In this document: piece after piece, positions 62,930-64,000 of the stretch | Layout: the number at the start of each line of letters is the position of its first letter | Position numbering within the stretch: the first letter of the stretch is position 1 | Origin: Bdellovibrionales bacterium Ga0074139 | Lineage (GTDB): Bacteria; Bdellovibrionota; Bdellovibrionia; Bdellovibrionales; Bdellovibrionaceae | DNA: 64,000 nt | Direction of reading: 5' to 3' | NCBI GenBank assembly: GCA_001464795.1 | Contig: LNEB01000003.1 | Coordinates: forward strand, 124,001-188,000 | Notes under the pieces: model-generated | Told to the model about the DNA's origin: nothing | Database searches by the model: none | What the model saw: only the letters and a program-made list of their open reading frames with translations | Translations under genes and position numbers: made by a program

Positions 62930-64000
62930 TTAAAAAGAATTCAGCAGGACTTCAGCCGTATTAATATCAAGCGCCCCGAAGCGAGACTTGGTCTTTGTGG
63001 TAACTCCCATCGTGCTAAACGAACCTCCGACGTAAATTCTTGAACCAGATACTTGCAAATGAACGACGACACCATTCACATTGGGGTTCCAAGCTGACAC
63101 AAGACCTGAGGTCACTTCTAAACTTGCAAGTGAATTTCTTAGCAAGCTTCCCGCTCGACTAAAAAAACCGCCGACATAAATATTTGCACCCACTAATTCC
63201 ATGGAGTTCACACCACCATTGAGTTGAGGATCCCATGGCAACGCAGTGGCAGAACTTGAATCAAGAGCTGCTAAATACAATCTAAAACTTCCACCAATAG
63301 TTGAAAAATTTCCACCCACATAAATAGTAGCTCCAGAAACCACGATGGATTTAACTGAACTATCTGCGCTAGGATTCCAAGCTGTTGCTAAACCTGTTGT
63401 TTTATCAAGAGCAACAATTCGGTTTCTTGACTCTCCACCAATTTGAGTGAAACTTCCCCCCGCATAGACTAAGGGTCCTTCAACAACTATAGTACTGACT
63501 CCAAAATCGGCATTAGGATCCCAGCTTGTTAAAAGTCCAGTAGTTAAATCGACAGCTGCTATATTATTTCTTACTTGTCCACTGATCGTGGTGAAGTCAC
63601 CGCCGATATAAAGAGTAGATCCATCAATAGTCAGATCGTTAACAAAATACCCAGGATTGGGATTCCAAACTTGCACAGCAGAGGTTTTAGCATCAATTGC
63701 AGCTAAATAGTTTCTTGATTGCCCACCGATGCTAGTAAAGCCTCCACCGATATACAAAAGATTGTTATAGCGAATCATTTTATTAATAGACGCATTCGCA
63801 CCAGGGTTCCAAGTTGTTGCTAAACCAGTCAAAGTATCAATAGCAGCCAGACGGTTTCGAAATTGTCCACCAATAAAAGTAAATGTACCACCCACATATA
63901 TATTAGATCCTGAAACAGCTACGGTGTTGACACCAGAGTTGGTTTCAGGATTCCACGAACTAGCAAGACCCGAGATTACATCCACAGCCGCAGCCCCACT
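62930..64000 (-). CDS. Multi-propeller protein, 3' end, truncated by the right edge
   Basis: The frame is open to the right edge, so the true start is outside; the GTG at 63985 is not taken as a start. Seven repeats of the VYxGGxF kind can be counted in 357 aa, plus the start of a further one. The C-terminal TKSRFGALDINTAEVLL closely resembles the end of the 28-repeat protein (TKSVFAALDEVTAAVLF), so the two are relatives. It precedes fibre C by 109 bases on the same strand, as the 28-repeat gene precedes fibre A. If the seven rule holds, the whole protein should have 14, 21 or 28 repeats. Confidence 0.82.
   Translation of the reverse strand, partial: SGAAAVDVISGLASSWNPETNSGVNTVAVSGSNIYVGGTFTFIGGQFRNRLAAIDTLTGLATTWNPGANASINKMIRYNNLLYIGGGFTSIGGQSRNYLAAIDAKTSAVQVWNPNPGYFVNDLTIDGSTLYIGGDFTTISGQVRNNIAAVDLTTGLLTSWDPNADFGVSTIVVEGPLVYAGGSFTQIGGESRNRIVALDKTTGLATAWNPSADSSVKSIVVSGATIYVGGNFSTIGGSFRLYLAALDSSSATALPWDPQLNGGVNSMELVGANIYVGGFFSRAGSLLRNSLASLEVTSGLVSAWNPNVNGVVVHLQVSGSRIYVGGSFSTMGVTTKTKSRFGALDINTAEVLLNSF

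Overview
The window looks like chromosome from a Bdellovibrio-like bacterium (Bdellovibrionota). The reasons are the dense, AT-rich coding with many secreted proteins of unknown function, the low level of operon rearrangement markers, and above all a cluster of giant mosaic trimeric-fibre genes resembling the fibres known from predatory Bdellovibrio. Species cannot be fixed from the sequence. There are no IS elements, CRISPR arrays, prophage modules or rRNA genes, and no gene-free stretch longer than about 300 bases.

Region 1 (1-4.7 kb) is a small oxidation-chemistry group: the C-terminal part of a cyclooxygenase-like haem peroxidase, an Hsp70-like protein, an MpaB/latex-clearing-protein-type oxygenase and a CruF-like carotenoid hydratase. 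The last two overlap in one operon. Region 2 (4.8-10.9 kb) is an overlapping operon of dnaE, two exported proteins (the second a FlgT/CsgG-like lipoprotein) and lipB. Region 3 (10.9-35.3 kb) is housekeeping and envelope: tRNA-Val(GAC), a sensor histidine kinase, a small HTH protein beside a Xer-type recombinase, a ceramidase-like membrane protein, ttcA with an MscS channel, an alpha/beta hydrolase, an NlpC/P60-like exported protein, an RDD protein, a RumA-type RNA methyltransferase, a TolB-propeller/M28/PDZ exported peptidase, a Fic protein with a striking palindrome at its start, a YfgM-BamB pair, leucine dehydrogenase and a small exported protein behind a near-consensus sigma-54 promoter.

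Region 4 (35.3-64 kb) is the most interesting part. Three fibre genes (819, 2490 and 2345 aa), all on the minus strand, alternate with beta-propeller genes. The complete propeller proteins contain 7, 28 and 14 blade-like repeats, all multiples of seven; a fourth is cut by the right edge. Two fibre genes overlap the start of the propeller gene that follows. The four lead genes whose start is in the window have a FliA/sigma-28-like element (WAGW-N16-CGATAA) ending only 7-11 bases before the start codon, which implies attack-phase, almost leaderless transcripts. The fibres share long, nearly identical internal blocks but differ in N-terminal and tip regions, as expected for mosaics made by recombination. 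A degenerate Mip/FkpA-like protein sits convergent to the largest fibre and could be a folding helper. A DUF4143 AAA ATPase and its own promoter lie between two fibre operons. I read this region as a regulated surface adhesion system in which fibres and multi-propeller proteins are made together.
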